Below are positions 49,020 to 59,816 of a DNA stretch of 64,000 nt, in pieces. Source of the stretch: Voacanga thouarsii. Its lineage: Eukaryota; Streptophyta; Magnoliopsida; Gentianales; Apocynaceae. The position numbers and the translations under genes were made by a program. The notes below the pieces were generated by a model that had not been told where the DNA came from, searched no databases, and saw only the letters and a program-made list of their open reading frames with translations. How positions within the stretch are numbered: position 1 is the first letter of the stretch; the number at the start of each line of letters is the position of its first letter. The stretch is taken from contig JANUWF010001218.1 in NCBI GenBank assembly GCA_026120185.1, forward strand, positions 1,674,001 through 1,738,000, in the 5' to 3' direction.

Positions 49020-51088
49020 TTTGAAGGCAAGGAAAAATAGGGGAGCATGCTTCACGGGAAAAAAACAAAGAGAAAAAAAAAATACCAGCCTTAATGGCCA
49101 CACGGAAGCGTTAAGATCATACATTTGCGCGCTTTAAACCTACTTGGTTGAGTAGGAGTGGATTAAACGACAGGAACAGCTTCACCTTGCCCACTTGAAG
49201 AAGCTTCCGGTTGATAACCCGCTAGTCTCCTACTTCGCCTTGTTTGCATGAACGCCAAGCTTTTCAGCTCTCAGAATATGCCACTACCCAACTTCTAGTC
49301 GGTGAACACAAAAGTGAAGAAGAATAGTCTTAAATCTCCTTGGCTCTCTTGCTATTAGTTAGCAAAGAAACAAGAACAAGAGGCTACACAAAACTCACGA
49401 AAGAGAGAGCTTTTGTCAACAGAGAGGCCTCTGGGAGTCCTACGTGAGGCTAGAGAGAAAAGTTAGGGAAAATTAGGGTTTTCTATCTACCAGAGTCTTG
49501 TTTTATTGTTAGCCAAAACTAGGTCTCCAATATCTGATAAACATATTCCCGGAATATCATATTTCAAACACCCGGATGTTATCCTGAGAATAAGTTTGGC
49601 TTAACCCTAAATTCATCTGAACCGTATCTGAAAAAAAACCTACAATCCAAGCTATTGGGTTGAAATAATATTTATTATTTTTCTTGGACTCAAAAGGCCC
49701 AAAATAATAAACATTAATTATTTATTTTATGGGCTTATAGAAATAACCTAATAAATAATTAATGAGCCCAAATGAACCAAAATAATTAATCTTTAATTAT
49801 TTATTTCCTGTGTTTATATAAATAACTCAATAAATAATTAATCATTAATTATTTTCCCTTAATTTAAGCCCAGGTTAATTTTCTAATTATTCAAACTGGA
49901 CCTAGACTCTGAATAATTAATTAACCAAATAAACCAGAAAATTAATTTCTTTCAACTCCTAATTTTATTTTATTTATTTATTTATTTTATTCCAGTCTAA
50001 TAATAAATTAAACATCATGAATATAATAAAATAAAATAAAATATAATAAAATCCTCTTGAATTGAGACTAATTCCTCAATCCAAAATTAATCAGGACTTA
50101 CGGGCTATTTCGAGGACAAAAAAGGCACATCGTCTTGACTACTAAAATAACCAAAATACCCCTACTATGTAAATAGATATATTTTGCATTTTAAATATTT
50201 TCTAATATCACTATAAGGAAATATTGACCCCAAGAACAATGCTGCATTAGCAAAGCCTCTGACCTACAGGTGAAATGACTAAAATACCCCTCTACACATC
50301 ACCGTACATTTAGAGAGGAAGAAATATACTAACACCCCTCTAAATAACATCTACCATTCTTAGGCTTTTAGTCCAATGATCTACGACTTCCTGGAGTGTT
50401 TCTGCTTTCCAAGGGAGCTATTCTAAAGCAAATATTCAAGTCATGTTTCCCAGGGCCCTGGACATTTTAGACCATTCAGACAATCATAAGGGGCGATATA
50501 GTATAGAAACTATCTTGTACAAGTCTGTCTTAACTAACTAGTCACACATACCCAATATACAAGTATATTGGTTCTATTATAGAACCTCAACTATAGCATA
50601 TCAAAGCATATGCTTCTAGCTTTGTCAGACCATCAACTCATACTCAAGTCGTAGAGCATTAATCCACGCTGTAGCGATAGTAGTCTAGGTTTCTATCATA
50701 TAGTACTTTTAGAAACCACTACTACAGGTCCTGTCCTACGTATTCGTAACACGCTTATATCATGAAGTGAGTGGACTACTTACTGGCTAAAGGTAAGCCA
50801 TTCCCCATTTGGAATTCATAATATAATAACCTAAATATGATGAGATTCCTATTCTCATCAATAGGCTAAGGACAAATGTTTATGTGTTAAATAACCCATG
50901 ATTCATACCTCACTGTGAAAGACCACCATTCACATGGATCACTTATTTAAACACAATGGGTCTATTCCAAATGAAAATTGTACACAAACAAAAAATATAT
51001 TCACAAATAATTTCTAAAAATAAATTCTTTTATTAAAATATTCGATTTTACATCAGAAATCTAGTCTAAGAGGGCATACAATTCAACA
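49020..51088 (-). repeat. 5' LTR of copia element 2 (about 2.07 kb)
   Basis: On the minus strand it starts TGTTGAATTGTATGC at 51088 and follows the element 1 LTR down to about 49500. The last 480 bases or so (49020-49500) do not resemble the end of the element 1 LTR, so the two elements differ in their R/U5 region. Confidence 0.75.
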
Positions 51089-52509
51089 ATATCGCCCCTT
51101 GTGGTTGTCTGAATGATCTAAATATCCAGGGCCCTGAGAAACATAACTTGAATGTTTGCTTTAGGGTAACTCCCTTGGAAAGCGGAAACACACCAGGAAG
51201 TCGTGGATCATTGGACTAGAAGTCTAAGGATGATAGATATCATTTAGAGGGGTGTTAGTACACTTTTTCCTCTCTAAATGTATGACGATGTGTAGAGGGG
51301 TATTTTAGTCATTTTACTTGTAGGTCGGAGACTTTACTAATGCAGCATTGTTCTTGAGGTCAATATTTTCTTATGGTGATATTAGAAAATATTTAAAATG
51401 CAAAATATATCTATTTATATAGTAGGGGTATTTTGGTTATTTTAGTAGCCAAGACGATGTGTCTTTTTTGTCCTCAAAATAGCTCGTAAATCCTAATTAT
51501 TTTTTGGGTTGAAGAACTGGTCTCAATTAAAGAGGGTTTTATTTTATTCAGGAAGGTTAATTTATTATTAGATTGGAATAAAATAAATTGAGAGAAATAT
51601 ATTATTTAGTTTAATTGGTTAATTAATTATTCAGGGCCTAAGTCTAGTTTGAATAATTAGAAAAATTAACCTGGATTTAAACTAGAGAAAAATAATTAAT
51701 ACTTAATTATTTATTGAGTTATTTATTTAATTAAGCCCAAGAAATAAATAATTAAAGTTTAATTATTTTTTGGTTCATTAATTATTTATTGGGTTATTTA
51801 ATTAATTCCAAGAAATAAATAATTAATGTTTATTATTTTGGGCTTTTTGGGTCTAAGAAAAATAATAAATATTATTTTGGCCCAATAGCCTGGACCATAA
51901 GATTTTTCCGAACACAGTTCAGAAGAGTTTAGGGAGAAGCCAAAAATTATTTTGTTAATAATATTCGGGTGTTTGAAATATTAAATTCCGGGGATTTTAT
52001 TATTATCACAATAATTATTTTTGACTTCATGACTCTTGTCTTTCTGCGTGAAAAAATAAATTTAAAAAAAAACAAATGTCTCTCCCTCTCGTGTGTGGTT
52101 CTTGGTTTTTTGGCTTTTGGTTTTTCTTCACTGGCTTTTAGTTTTTGTTAACATAAGAAGCCAAGCCAAGGAAGCCAACGGAGAGAGTTACTAAATCTGA
52201 TCATTTTCTCAACCCATTTTGTGTTCACCAACAAGAGGTTAGGCTATGGAATATTTTGAGAATTGAAAAGCCTGGCATTCATTACACCGGAGGTGAAGAA
52301 GGAGGGTGGTAGTTTTTGCATTGAAGATTTCAAACGGGTAGCAAGAAGCTGTTCTTGTGTTCCAATCCATTCTCCTACAATCTTCAAGGTTTAAGGCACT
52401 GAGAGGTATGATTTTAAATTTTTCATACTGCTATTATGCTCTGTTTTGATTTTTCTCCTCCATTTTTGTTCTACCATAGCATTCTTCTCTGTTTTTTTCA
52501 AATCCTACA
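51089..52509 (+). repeat. 3' LTR of copia element 1, first 600 bp missing
   Basis: It matches 37475-38910 of the 5' LTR and ends at CAAATCCTACA. It begins within the LTR (ATATCGCCCCTTGTGG), next to the terminus of element 2, consistent with element 2 having inserted into this LTR. Confidence 0.87.
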
Positions 52510-52883
52510 GTGGAAGCCCAGTCAGACCAAGGTGCTCATGAATCTTTAGCTTGTGTAGATCCAGTAAGTGAAACTCACCAAATTCCATCAATTAATTGTG
52601 CTGGCCTAGATGATTAGTCCCATGAAGAAGTTAATAAAAATGCTAAGGTACAATTCATGTCATGATTATATTTTTCTGCTTTTACTTAGTTGACTTGCAC
52701 TTCTACTGACTTAAACTATTTTATGTTTTATAGAGTTCGAAGAAGGACAAAAAGGTAAGGAGGCTAATAAGATGCAGTTTGTGTGGAGAAGTTGGCCACA
52801 ATAGAGTTGAGTGCTTACATCGAGGTTCATATCTACATTCTAAGATAAGTATGATAGACATGGCTACAGGGAAACTGAATTGA
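52510..52883 (+). pseudogene. C-terminal end of the MULE transposase gene
   Basis: This continues the gene cut at 36878. The exon at 52510-52647 reads VEAQSDQGAHES and ends at a GT donor. After a short intron, the exon 52734-52883 has a CX2CX4HX4C knuckle (CSLCGEVGHNRVEC) and a stop. One stop lies in the first exon (GLDD then TAG). MuDR-type transposases commonly end in such a knuckle. Confidence 0.72.
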
Positions 52884-54304
52884 GATATGGTCTTTATGAT
52901 CAAATGTGGAGGTTGTATACTGCTCTTTTTTTAGGAAGTAATGGAAGCAGATATCCATAGTTTGAGATTAGGCATTTTGAGCAGATATCCTACTTATTTT
53001 GTACATTTTTTGGACTAAAGCTAGTGACATTAAAGTCTTGCTTATTGTTAGGCATTTTGGATGGAAATTTAGTGGTTATATGGCTTAAAGATAGCAATTT
53101 GTTGCAAGCAAATGGTTAGTGGTTAGTGCATGGATGGTTAATGGTTGGTTAGTGGTTGTAGGCATTTTGGCATTATAATATTCTTCCTACCAAGCACTTG
53201 AAAATTGTTACAAGCAGGATGCCTATGAACATTTGGAAATATGAAGTTTTCATTCTATATCTTCTGTAACTGTTACAAGCAGAATTGTCTTCATTGGTGT
53301 CCAGACAAATAAGCAATTGTCATGTTAACTTCATATTGTACACAATGTGAAGTTATCTACACGATCCTTTACAACTCACATCAATTGCCATCTATTAAAT
53401 ACCATTTATGTTGCTACCAAAAGACTACTTAAGAAAAGTAAAACGCGAGACTTTTGGAGTCTAACTTGAACTTGAATTCATAGGCAAGTTTAGCAAAAAC
53501 AACAGACACGTAATTATAGTATTGGAAATTCCAATCAACAGCTGCAATGTTGGAAATTCTAACCAGCTGAGGTAACCCTACTACTGACATAATCTATTGC
53601 ATTAAGATGATGCATACTTTCATATTCTAATACATCATCATCAAGACAACATAGACACAAATTTCTTTCAAAATTCAGAATACATAATCAAAAACCAACA
53701 TTTGCTATGTTCATCAAAGAATTGCAAGCTCTGTTCATCAAACCAACATTTGCTCTAGTTTCTTGATAACCACAACTGGATTATCAAGAACTAAGATAGA
53801 ATTATGGTACTCCAGAAAGCTACTCGTCTTCTCTAAAATGATGCCCTTTACTTCCATTTTCCTTATCCTTCTCAGTAGGCTAGGTATGATAGCCTTCACT
53901 CTGTCGCACATGGGAGGATCAACCCACTAAAACAACTGACATTTTTTGCCAACTTACAAATTTTCACAGGCTACAAATCAGCCACTACATACATGTTTTA
54001 AAACTCAACCTATTATTTTCACAAGCTACAAATCACCTTCTTGGATTTTAATCTGTCCATGAGGTCTGGATAATAGTTGCAAACCCACAGGTGTAGAAAG
54101 TTGGTGGGTTACTGGAGGATTTGCTTTTCACCTCTTCGCACTTTGATCTTCAGTCATCTTGCTCTTCAAATGCACCTAGCATCATTTGAATATAGGTTTG
54201 GTTCTAATTTGTAGAGAGGAAGCTTCGATGTCGTCTGATGAGGAAGAGAAAGTTTATTCCTTGATTTTCATTTGATTTTCAATTATATTTAAGGTGTACA
54301 ATAA
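52884..54304 (+). other. non-coding right part of the MULE
   Basis: No frame with a known domain was found. Simple duplications occur at 53090-53170 (GGTTAGTGGTTAGTG, GGTTGGTTAGTGG). No second MULE gene was seen. Confidence 0.55.
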
Positions 54305-54501
54305 CATACGAAATTTGCCCTTTAAAAATGAGTCAAAATCAGAGTTGAAATGTTGATTTTAAATTGACCTGTCGGAATATGGTTAGAAGGATCTAATGTG
54401 TCAAAATAAAAACGATCAAGTACCTATAAAGTTTAAAAAAAAAAAAAAAGGACCAACATACCAAAATAGAAAAAAATTAAACATTAAATTTACCAATTTC
54501 C
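54305..54501 (-). repeat. right terminal inverted repeat of the MULE
   Basis: This is the mirror of 32380-32585, ending ACCAATTTCC at 54501. A poly-A run at about 54434-54449 replaces part of the left arm's TTCTTTATTTT. Confidence 0.88.
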
Positions 54502-54650
54502 ATTCAAACTTTGAAAATAAATTCTTTTCTGCCTTCCCTTGGATAGCGGACATCCAAGACATGTAAAAAGGCATAGTTTTGTAAAAGAGCCCCACTATTT
54601 GTTGAACCTGCCTTTGAAGACAAAGTATAAGAACTTTTGTCACAACTAAT
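54502..54650 (-). pseudogene. LINE reverse transcriptase, palm-side fragment
   Basis: The minus strand reads MPFYMSWMSAIQGKAEKN then LFSKFE, equivalent to the plant L1 block LPFxYLGxPIxxGKPKK. The frame runs up to the MULE target duplication and resumes on the other side of the MULE at 32379. Confidence 0.7.
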
Positions 54651-54659
54651 TAGCTAAAA

Positions 54660-55330
54660 GCCTTCTGAAATCAATTAAGACTTGATTCAATGTATTAGCA
54701 TTTTCCTTATGTGAAAAATGCTAAATTCATGTCTGGCACTTGATTCCACTCTAAAGAGAATAGGTTTTGCTTTACCATCAAAATGTCATCTTTGTTACAT
54801 GAATGGGGAAACTTTTCATCACATCTTTGTATCTTGTCCTGTGTCTTGGGTAGTAGGGGAGAACTTGACATGTGCATTATGGATTTGGAGAGCTAGATTG
54901 CATGACTTAAAGTTACATCATTTTACTTCCTTTTAGTGGAATCTTTCTTTACATTGTCTTTCAGAAGGGAGGCTGTTTTTTGTAGGATACTATTGGATTT
55001 TGTGGAAGGGCCTTAACAGAAGTAAATATGATGACTTCAAACAAATACTCTTATGATTATGCACTTTGAATTTTGCGATTATCTGATGAGGCATTTTCAA
55101 AGAAAATGCAGCCCTCCATAATAGGCAGCAAGAATAACCTCAGGCCACTCATTCCTATTGCGTGGAAGGAAGGCACAACAAGATAATAGTGTTTTTGCCT
55201 TGAATGTTGATGGCAGTTGTAAAGGCAGTGTACACGGTTCAGGAGTTGGTGGGATAATCTGAAGGGGACACGGATCATTTGTCTATGCTTTTTTAGAGCA
55301 CGTCAGTTTGATATTTTGTTTGGTCTTACA
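54660..55330 (+). pseudogene. LINE zinc-finger (zf-RVT) and RNase H, N-terminal part
   Basis: ISIFLM, a stop in place of W, then KMLNSCLALDSTLKR and GFALPSKCHLC...HHIFVSCPVSW form the reverse-transcriptase zinc-binding domain of plant LINEs. Downstream (about 55195-55260) FALNVDGSCKGS...GSGVGGII is the start of RNase H with its first catalytic Asp. The coding is lost after 55330, where foreign sequence begins. Confidence 0.8.
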
Positions 55331-55344
55331 GCTTGTCTAAAGCT

Positions 55345-55655
55345 CAATTTGATTAACAGTATGTTTGGTTTAGTTGGAGTGTGAAGAGCGAGAAAAAAAA
55401 TGAATAGTAAGTAAATCTAAACGTAAATAGGTGATTTACATCGTTTAATTAAAAAGAAAAGATAAAGTGAAAGTAAATTAGTAAGGGGAGCACTCCTTCA
55501 CATTAGCAAAACAGTCCGTCTAAATTTAAATAGATTAAGATATAATCAAAATTTACTTCCCTTCACTCTATCCAAACAAAATGGAAGTAAATTATATTAT
55601 TCCCATTGATAAAAATAAAAGTTCCTCTCCCTTTCTCTTCCCCCTTCCCTTCCTT
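55345..55655. mobile_element. possible small MITE inside the LINE RNase H
   Basis: GTATGTTTGGTTTAGTTGGAG near 55358 and CTATCCAAACAAAATGG near 55570 are roughly inverted. The interior GAAGTAAAT/AGTAAATCT motifs resemble the Tourist element at 58672. Ends and duplication are unclear. Confidence 0.3.
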
Positions 55656-57150
55656 CCTTTTTTTTTTTTTTTATAGATAATAAGTTAACCCTGTATTTCA
55701 GAAGAAATAAAACAGGGAACAACTGTCTTCTCAGACAGTACATGACCTGATGGGGGACCAAAAAGGTTCCTCCATGATTACATAAAATGGCAAGGGGAAT
55801 GAGGGATGGGGTATATAACCAAAATAGTTGTGAAATTTTGCCCACTTAGCAATTTCCTGAGGAACTCTCCAACTACAGCATTTCCTCTTTCTGAATATTC
55901 TCCTTTCCACAGATTATTTCTTCTCTGCCATGAAATCACTTGAAATTGATACTTCTTCTATAACTGGCTTTCTATCCCTTTCTCCAAATAACCAGAATGA
56001 ACTCCCTCACTCGGCTACTGCTTTGGTTCTAAGAATTCCGTCCAACAAGCGGTTCGACTTGCAAACTGTTCAAGAGATATTAGAAGTAGCATGGAAACTG
56101 AGAGAACCTCCGGTAGTCACGTTCCTTGAAGTCAATACTTTTCTCTGTTCTTTTGCTTCTTCTTCAGACAAAAATTATATATATTCTTTAGGGCCATGGA
56201 ATATAAAAGGAGCTCCTACTGCATTAAGAGATTGGCCATCTCATCTCTCCTACGAGGAATTGGAGCTTACTTCCATCATATACTGGATTCAAGTTCATAA
56301 TCTGCCGCCAAATCAGATGACTACTGCAAACACACAACTCATTAGAAACTATATTGATCGGTTCATATCTACGGATAGCACTCAGTCCAATAGAGGAATT
56401 CTCCAACGCTTCATCAGAATTCAAGTTGAAATATCCATCATTTCTCCTCTATCGTCTGGATTTTACATGCAACGGGGAAGCAACTCTCCAATATGGATCT
56501 TTTTTAAATACGAATGCCTAGCAGATTTCTGCTACACATGCGGTTGACTTGGCCATGAAGAAAGTGATTGTCCAACTTCATCCATTGAGTTCATAGGTCC
56601 TAAGGATCCCCGCTGTGCATTCGGTTCGTGGATGAGAGTAGTGAGCCTGTATCCTTACCGACGTGATGCTCGTTTCCCACCCTCTTCTGCTGCTATTGAT
56701 CCGGTTCCTTTCCAGCAGCGACTACCGGAGAAGCACCACAATAGGAATACTCCACCTGCAACAATATCTGGTCAGGGTTCTCAGAATAGTCCGAAGCTAC
56801 TTCCAATTCCTACTCCAACTCCAACTCCAAATTTGTCTCGACTCCAATGGCTTTATTACCTACCCCAACTAATCCTTGTTTGCTTCCTGCCATCTCCCCG
56901 GTTAGTCCATTACCTACTCCTACAAATTTTTCTCCTAAATTGGATACACCAGTAAACACTATGGCCATATCTTCAACTACTCCTCCACTTCCTTCTCAAA
57001 TTTTGTCACATGCTCCCACACCTACACCCTCCACTTTAACTTCTTCTTCCATGGCTTTTTCCACTTTAACCTCTTTCTCTATGGCTTCTTCTATGCCTTT
57101 CTCTAGCTTGGTGAATTCAGAAATAGCTAAAGTCCAAAATACCCTAAATT
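55656..57150. mobile_element. second LINE: 3' end (minus) joined to inverted ORF1 (plus)
   Basis: The T-run at 55656-55672 is the poly(A) tail of a minus-strand LINE 3' end (to about 55925), homologous to the tail at 62522-62895. Immediately beyond it ORF1 starts in the plus direction. A 5' end facing the 3' fragment is again the geometry produced by twin priming. No target duplication was found. Confidence 0.6.
55930..57150 (+). pseudogene. LINE ORF1 (DUF4283 and zinc knuckle)
   Basis: It starts at ATG 55930. Residues 30-150 or so form the DUF4283-type RNA-binding domain of plant L1 ORF1 (YSLGPWNIKGAPTALRDW, IIYWIQVHNLPP). The knuckle CYTCG, stop, LGHEESDC at 56530-56572 has a TGA inside it. 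A proline/threonine/serine-rich tail follows through a frameshift (56847-57152, repeated PTPTP). ORF1 proteins coat LINE RNA. The ORF ends where the opposite-strand endonuclease begins. Confidence 0.8.
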
Positions 57151-57152
57151 AA

Positions 57153-58030
57153 TTAACCCACAGTATCCACAAAAGAGCAGAAACCCCCAAATGCAGGAGA
57201 ACAGAATGGACGTCCACCATGTTTTTCAGCAACAAGCATTATACTATTAAAATCTCCCAAGATCAACCAAGGTCCAGAAAATCCTCTACCAATATTTGAA
57301 AGATCTTTCCAAAATCGTTGTTTCTGAGAATAGATACAAGGACCATAAACACCTGTAAATTGCCAAGGATAGCCAAGTTGAGCAGAAAAAATCAAGCAAG
57401 TGATCAAAGTATTGTTGGAAGCTATAATTTGTAGATCAATATTTGGACGCCAACACAATGCTAGACCACCCGCATAACCAGTAGCAGGAACAAAATGAAA
57501 ATCTGAAAATCCAACCGCCTTCACAATGTGTGAAATTTTTTCAAAAGAAGAAAATTTTATTTTAGATAAGAATAAAATATCAGGCCTATGCAAGTTAACA
57601 AATACTCGCAAGGCTCTTACTGCCTTGGACTGAGATAGTCCTCGACAGTACCAAGCAAAGACTAACATGGGGACTGTGGGGGCTTGGATTGGCTCGCCTC
57701 CTCAGCCTCAGTAGAAAGATATTCAATGGAAGAAAGTATCCCCTTATCATTATGTTGCTCAACGTTTGAGCCGACCAATCCCTTACGTGCAATACGTTTC
57801 ACATGAATGAATCTCCTCCGGATAAGAACTACATTTTCTGTTGACTCTGGTGGAATCTATTCCAGATTTGCTAAATATGGAATTGTCGAAGAGGATGAAG
57901 ACTGTGCAATATGGGATGTTAGTTGAAGTTGGGAAAGGGAGGATTAATGGCTCTTTCTGAAAATAGAGGTGTAGTCTGATGCTTTACAACTTGTAAGTAT
58001 TCTGAATTACTCCATGGCTTTATCATGTAA
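57153..58030 (-). pseudogene. LINE endonuclease domain (ORF2 start) and ORF1 tail, opposite strand
   Basis: Minus strand, 57668 to 57153: FAWYCRGLSQSKAVRALR, DILFLSKIK, GYAGGLALCWRP, FTGVYGP and LILGDFNSI are the apurinic-endonuclease-like blocks that open plant LINE ORF2 (the usual WNCRGL is YCRGL). Upstream (57669-58030) a frame with KRIARKGLVGSN resembles the tail of ORF1. The domain stops at 57153 before the end of the endonuclease. Confidence 0.83.
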
Positions 58031-58034
58031 TGGC

Positions 58035-58385
58035 TATAGGACCTATGGAGAAATAAGAGCTCAGAATACTTGTTGGTGGATAGATTTGAGCAACTTGTCC
58101 ATGCTTATCGTCAAGGCAACTTAGTGGATGATTTCCTTGCTAGTTTAGGATCATCACATCATTGTTCTAGTACATTTACATCTATTGACAGTTTAACTAG
58201 ACATATTAAGGCTCAATGTATTCTTGACGTATGATTTGTTCCCACTATTCGGGAATTTTCTTGTAACTTGTCAAAGGCACAAGCTAAGGTTCCCTTTTTG
58301 TATTCTTATTTTATTTTAATAAATTAGTAGGGGTTACTCTAACGTCGTCAAGGCACTGATGGCTTAAAAAAGAAAAAAAAAATCT
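58035..58385 (+). pseudogene. LINE RNase H C-terminus, 3' UTR and A-rich tail
   Basis: The frame LVHAYRQGNLVDDFLASLGS is the end of the LINE RNase H domain (HxxREGNxxADxLA). About 200 bases further is an A-rich tail (58364-58382). It appears to be the end of the outer LINE whose RNase H start is at 55195, the middle having been displaced. Confidence 0.68.
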
Positions 58386-58671
58386 CTCCCAAAGCTCTTT
58401 GCCTACCAGCTTTCTTTGGAGAAGACTGTAAAGAAGGTAATGAAGAAGGCCAGAACTTTCATTCACTTGTAAAAGAAATGAATTTCGGCATTTCTTTTGT
58501 CTTATGTTGTACTCCGATAATGTTAAAGTCATCCTCTGAATTGCCAAGTTTGTAAATATTTGTAATATTATTATTTCCTAATATAAATCATTTTAGACTT
58601 ATGTACAAAAATTAAGGGTCTTAAATTTCAAATAATTTTAAAATCAAACTTCTAAAAACACCCATAATTAA

Positions 58672-59126
58672 GGGTGAGTTTGGGTCGCGAAGGGAAGGGG
58701 AGGGGGAATGGAACATTTTACTTCCATCAGGGAAAGTAAATGTAATTACTTTCATCCTGTTTTGTTGGAGTGGAAGGAAAGTAAATATGATTTACCTCTC
58801 ATTGTTTGGTTTTAAGGTATATAGGGAGGAAATAATTATTGAATTACTATTATACCCCTAAGGCTAATTCATAAAACATTGCAAAGTATGGTAGAATTGT
58901 AATAAGATAAATACCTAGGATAAGAGGGTCTTTTAACCCTCATTTACTTCCCAAACCTTCCAAAATGGAGAGGAAGAAAAATCTGAGGTGGAAGGGATCC
59001 AATTCCCTTCCACATATACTTCCCCCATCCAATCACTCCAACCAAGCTAAGTAAATCACACATTTACTTCCTATTTTACTTCCCCTCCTCTTTTCCTTCC
59101 CACTTTCACTCCAACCAAACTCACCC
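58672..59126. mobile_element. Tourist-type (PIF/Harbinger) MITE, 455 bp
   Basis: The ends GGGTGAGTTTGG and CCAAACTCACCC are perfect 12-bp inverted repeats, flanked by TAA on both sides (58669-58671 and 59127-59129). The interior repeats GGAAGTAAAT and AGTAAATCACA motifs near both ends. It is non-coding. Confidence 0.9.
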
Positions 59127-59255
59127 TAAGTTTTTTGTCTACTTTAGTAATTGGAGAGAGTTAGATTATAATTAGTGGAAAGATGGAGAGATTGCAAGGA
59201 GGGGTAGAATAGAAAAAAAACAATAAATATTTTATAAAACAACATATATTGTAGG

Positions 59256-59816
59256 TAGGGATGTTCATTATTCGGTTTGAACAGAATCGGTCCCAATTTC
59301 AGTTTTCGGTTCGATTTTCAATCTTCTAAAATAAAAAATCAAAAAATCGAATTATATTTTTAAAATTTAAAATATATAATTAATATTAAAATATTATTCA
59401 TTAATTAATTTATTATTTTTATAAATTATGATTTTTTAGAAATTTTCTATTCAATATCAATTATTTCGGTTCAGTTCGATTTGATTTTGTCCAAAATAAA
59501 GTCATTAGTAATTGAGTTTAAGATCTTCATCTTTATAATTTGCATCTATAATCATAACTTTTTACCAAAACATTTGGTCCAAATCTTTAAAATGTTAGAC
59601 TTTAATTTATATTACATTTTATATTAAATTTGAATTGTAATTTATATTAAACTTTACTTATTTGTGTTTAAATTTATATTAGGTTAACGGATCTACTAAA
59701 GAAGGCATTCAAATTTGATTTAAAATCGAACCAAATTTAAATTTTGATTTGGTTTAATTTATAAAAAAAATTTAAAAAATTGAATTTCAAAACTGAAAAT
59801 CGAATGAACATTCCTA
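59256..59816. mobile_element. hAT-like non-autonomous element, 561 bp
   Basis: The ends TAGGGATGTTCATTATTCGG and, in reverse, TAGGAATGTTCATTCGATTT are the familiar hAT-type terminus. The interior near each end is rich in CGGTTCGATTTT-type motifs. The flanks ATTGTAGG and ATTGTGAA share five bases, a decayed 8-bp duplication. Confidence 0.75.

Larger units (their letters stand above)
36879..52509 (+). mobile_element. Ty1/copia element 1 with element 2 nested antisense inside
   Basis: The 5' LTR (36879-38910) and the remaining part of the 3' LTR (51089-52509) are both on the plus strand. Flanks are GTAGA (36874-36878) and GTGGA (52510-52514), a 5-bp duplication with one mismatch. Between them lie element 1's leader, gag and part of pol (38911-42675), then an antisense element 2 of the same family (42680-51088). 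The insertion splits the MULE transposase gene between its two C-terminal zinc knuckles. Confidence 0.87.
32380..54501 (+). mobile_element. Mutator-like element (MULE), 22.1 kb with nested copia insertion
   Basis: Inverted ends of about 200 bp are seen at 32380-32585 and 54305-54501: left GGAAAATTGGTGAGTTTAG, right mirror GGAAATTGGTAAATTTAA, both with TTTTGGCA(T) and CTTTATAGGT blocks behind. The flanks are AATCAAACTT on the left and ATTCAAACTT on the right, a 9-10-bp duplication with one mismatch, as expected for Mutator. The flanks join to restore the LINE RT reading order (KF-D/E then LIDKVYS), which independently proves the insertion. A MULE transposase gene lies inside. Removing the copia composite leaves about 6.5 kb, a normal MULE size. 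Confidence 0.9.
31424..58385. mobile_element. L1-like LINE with 5' inversion, interrupted by MULE and a second LINE
   Basis: The RT half is on the minus strand: 54650 to 54502, interrupted by the MULE, then 32379 to about 31424. The zinc-finger/RNase H half is on the plus strand (54660-58385), ending in an A-rich tail at 58364-58382. The inverted half ends just before the protein position where the plus-strand half begins. That is the arrangement expected from twin priming during LINE insertion. A possible target duplication is TCTTTCCCAAAGC (about 31411) against TCTCTCCCAAAGC (58383), 12 of 13 matching; this is tentative. All coding parts carry stops. Confidence 0.72.
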
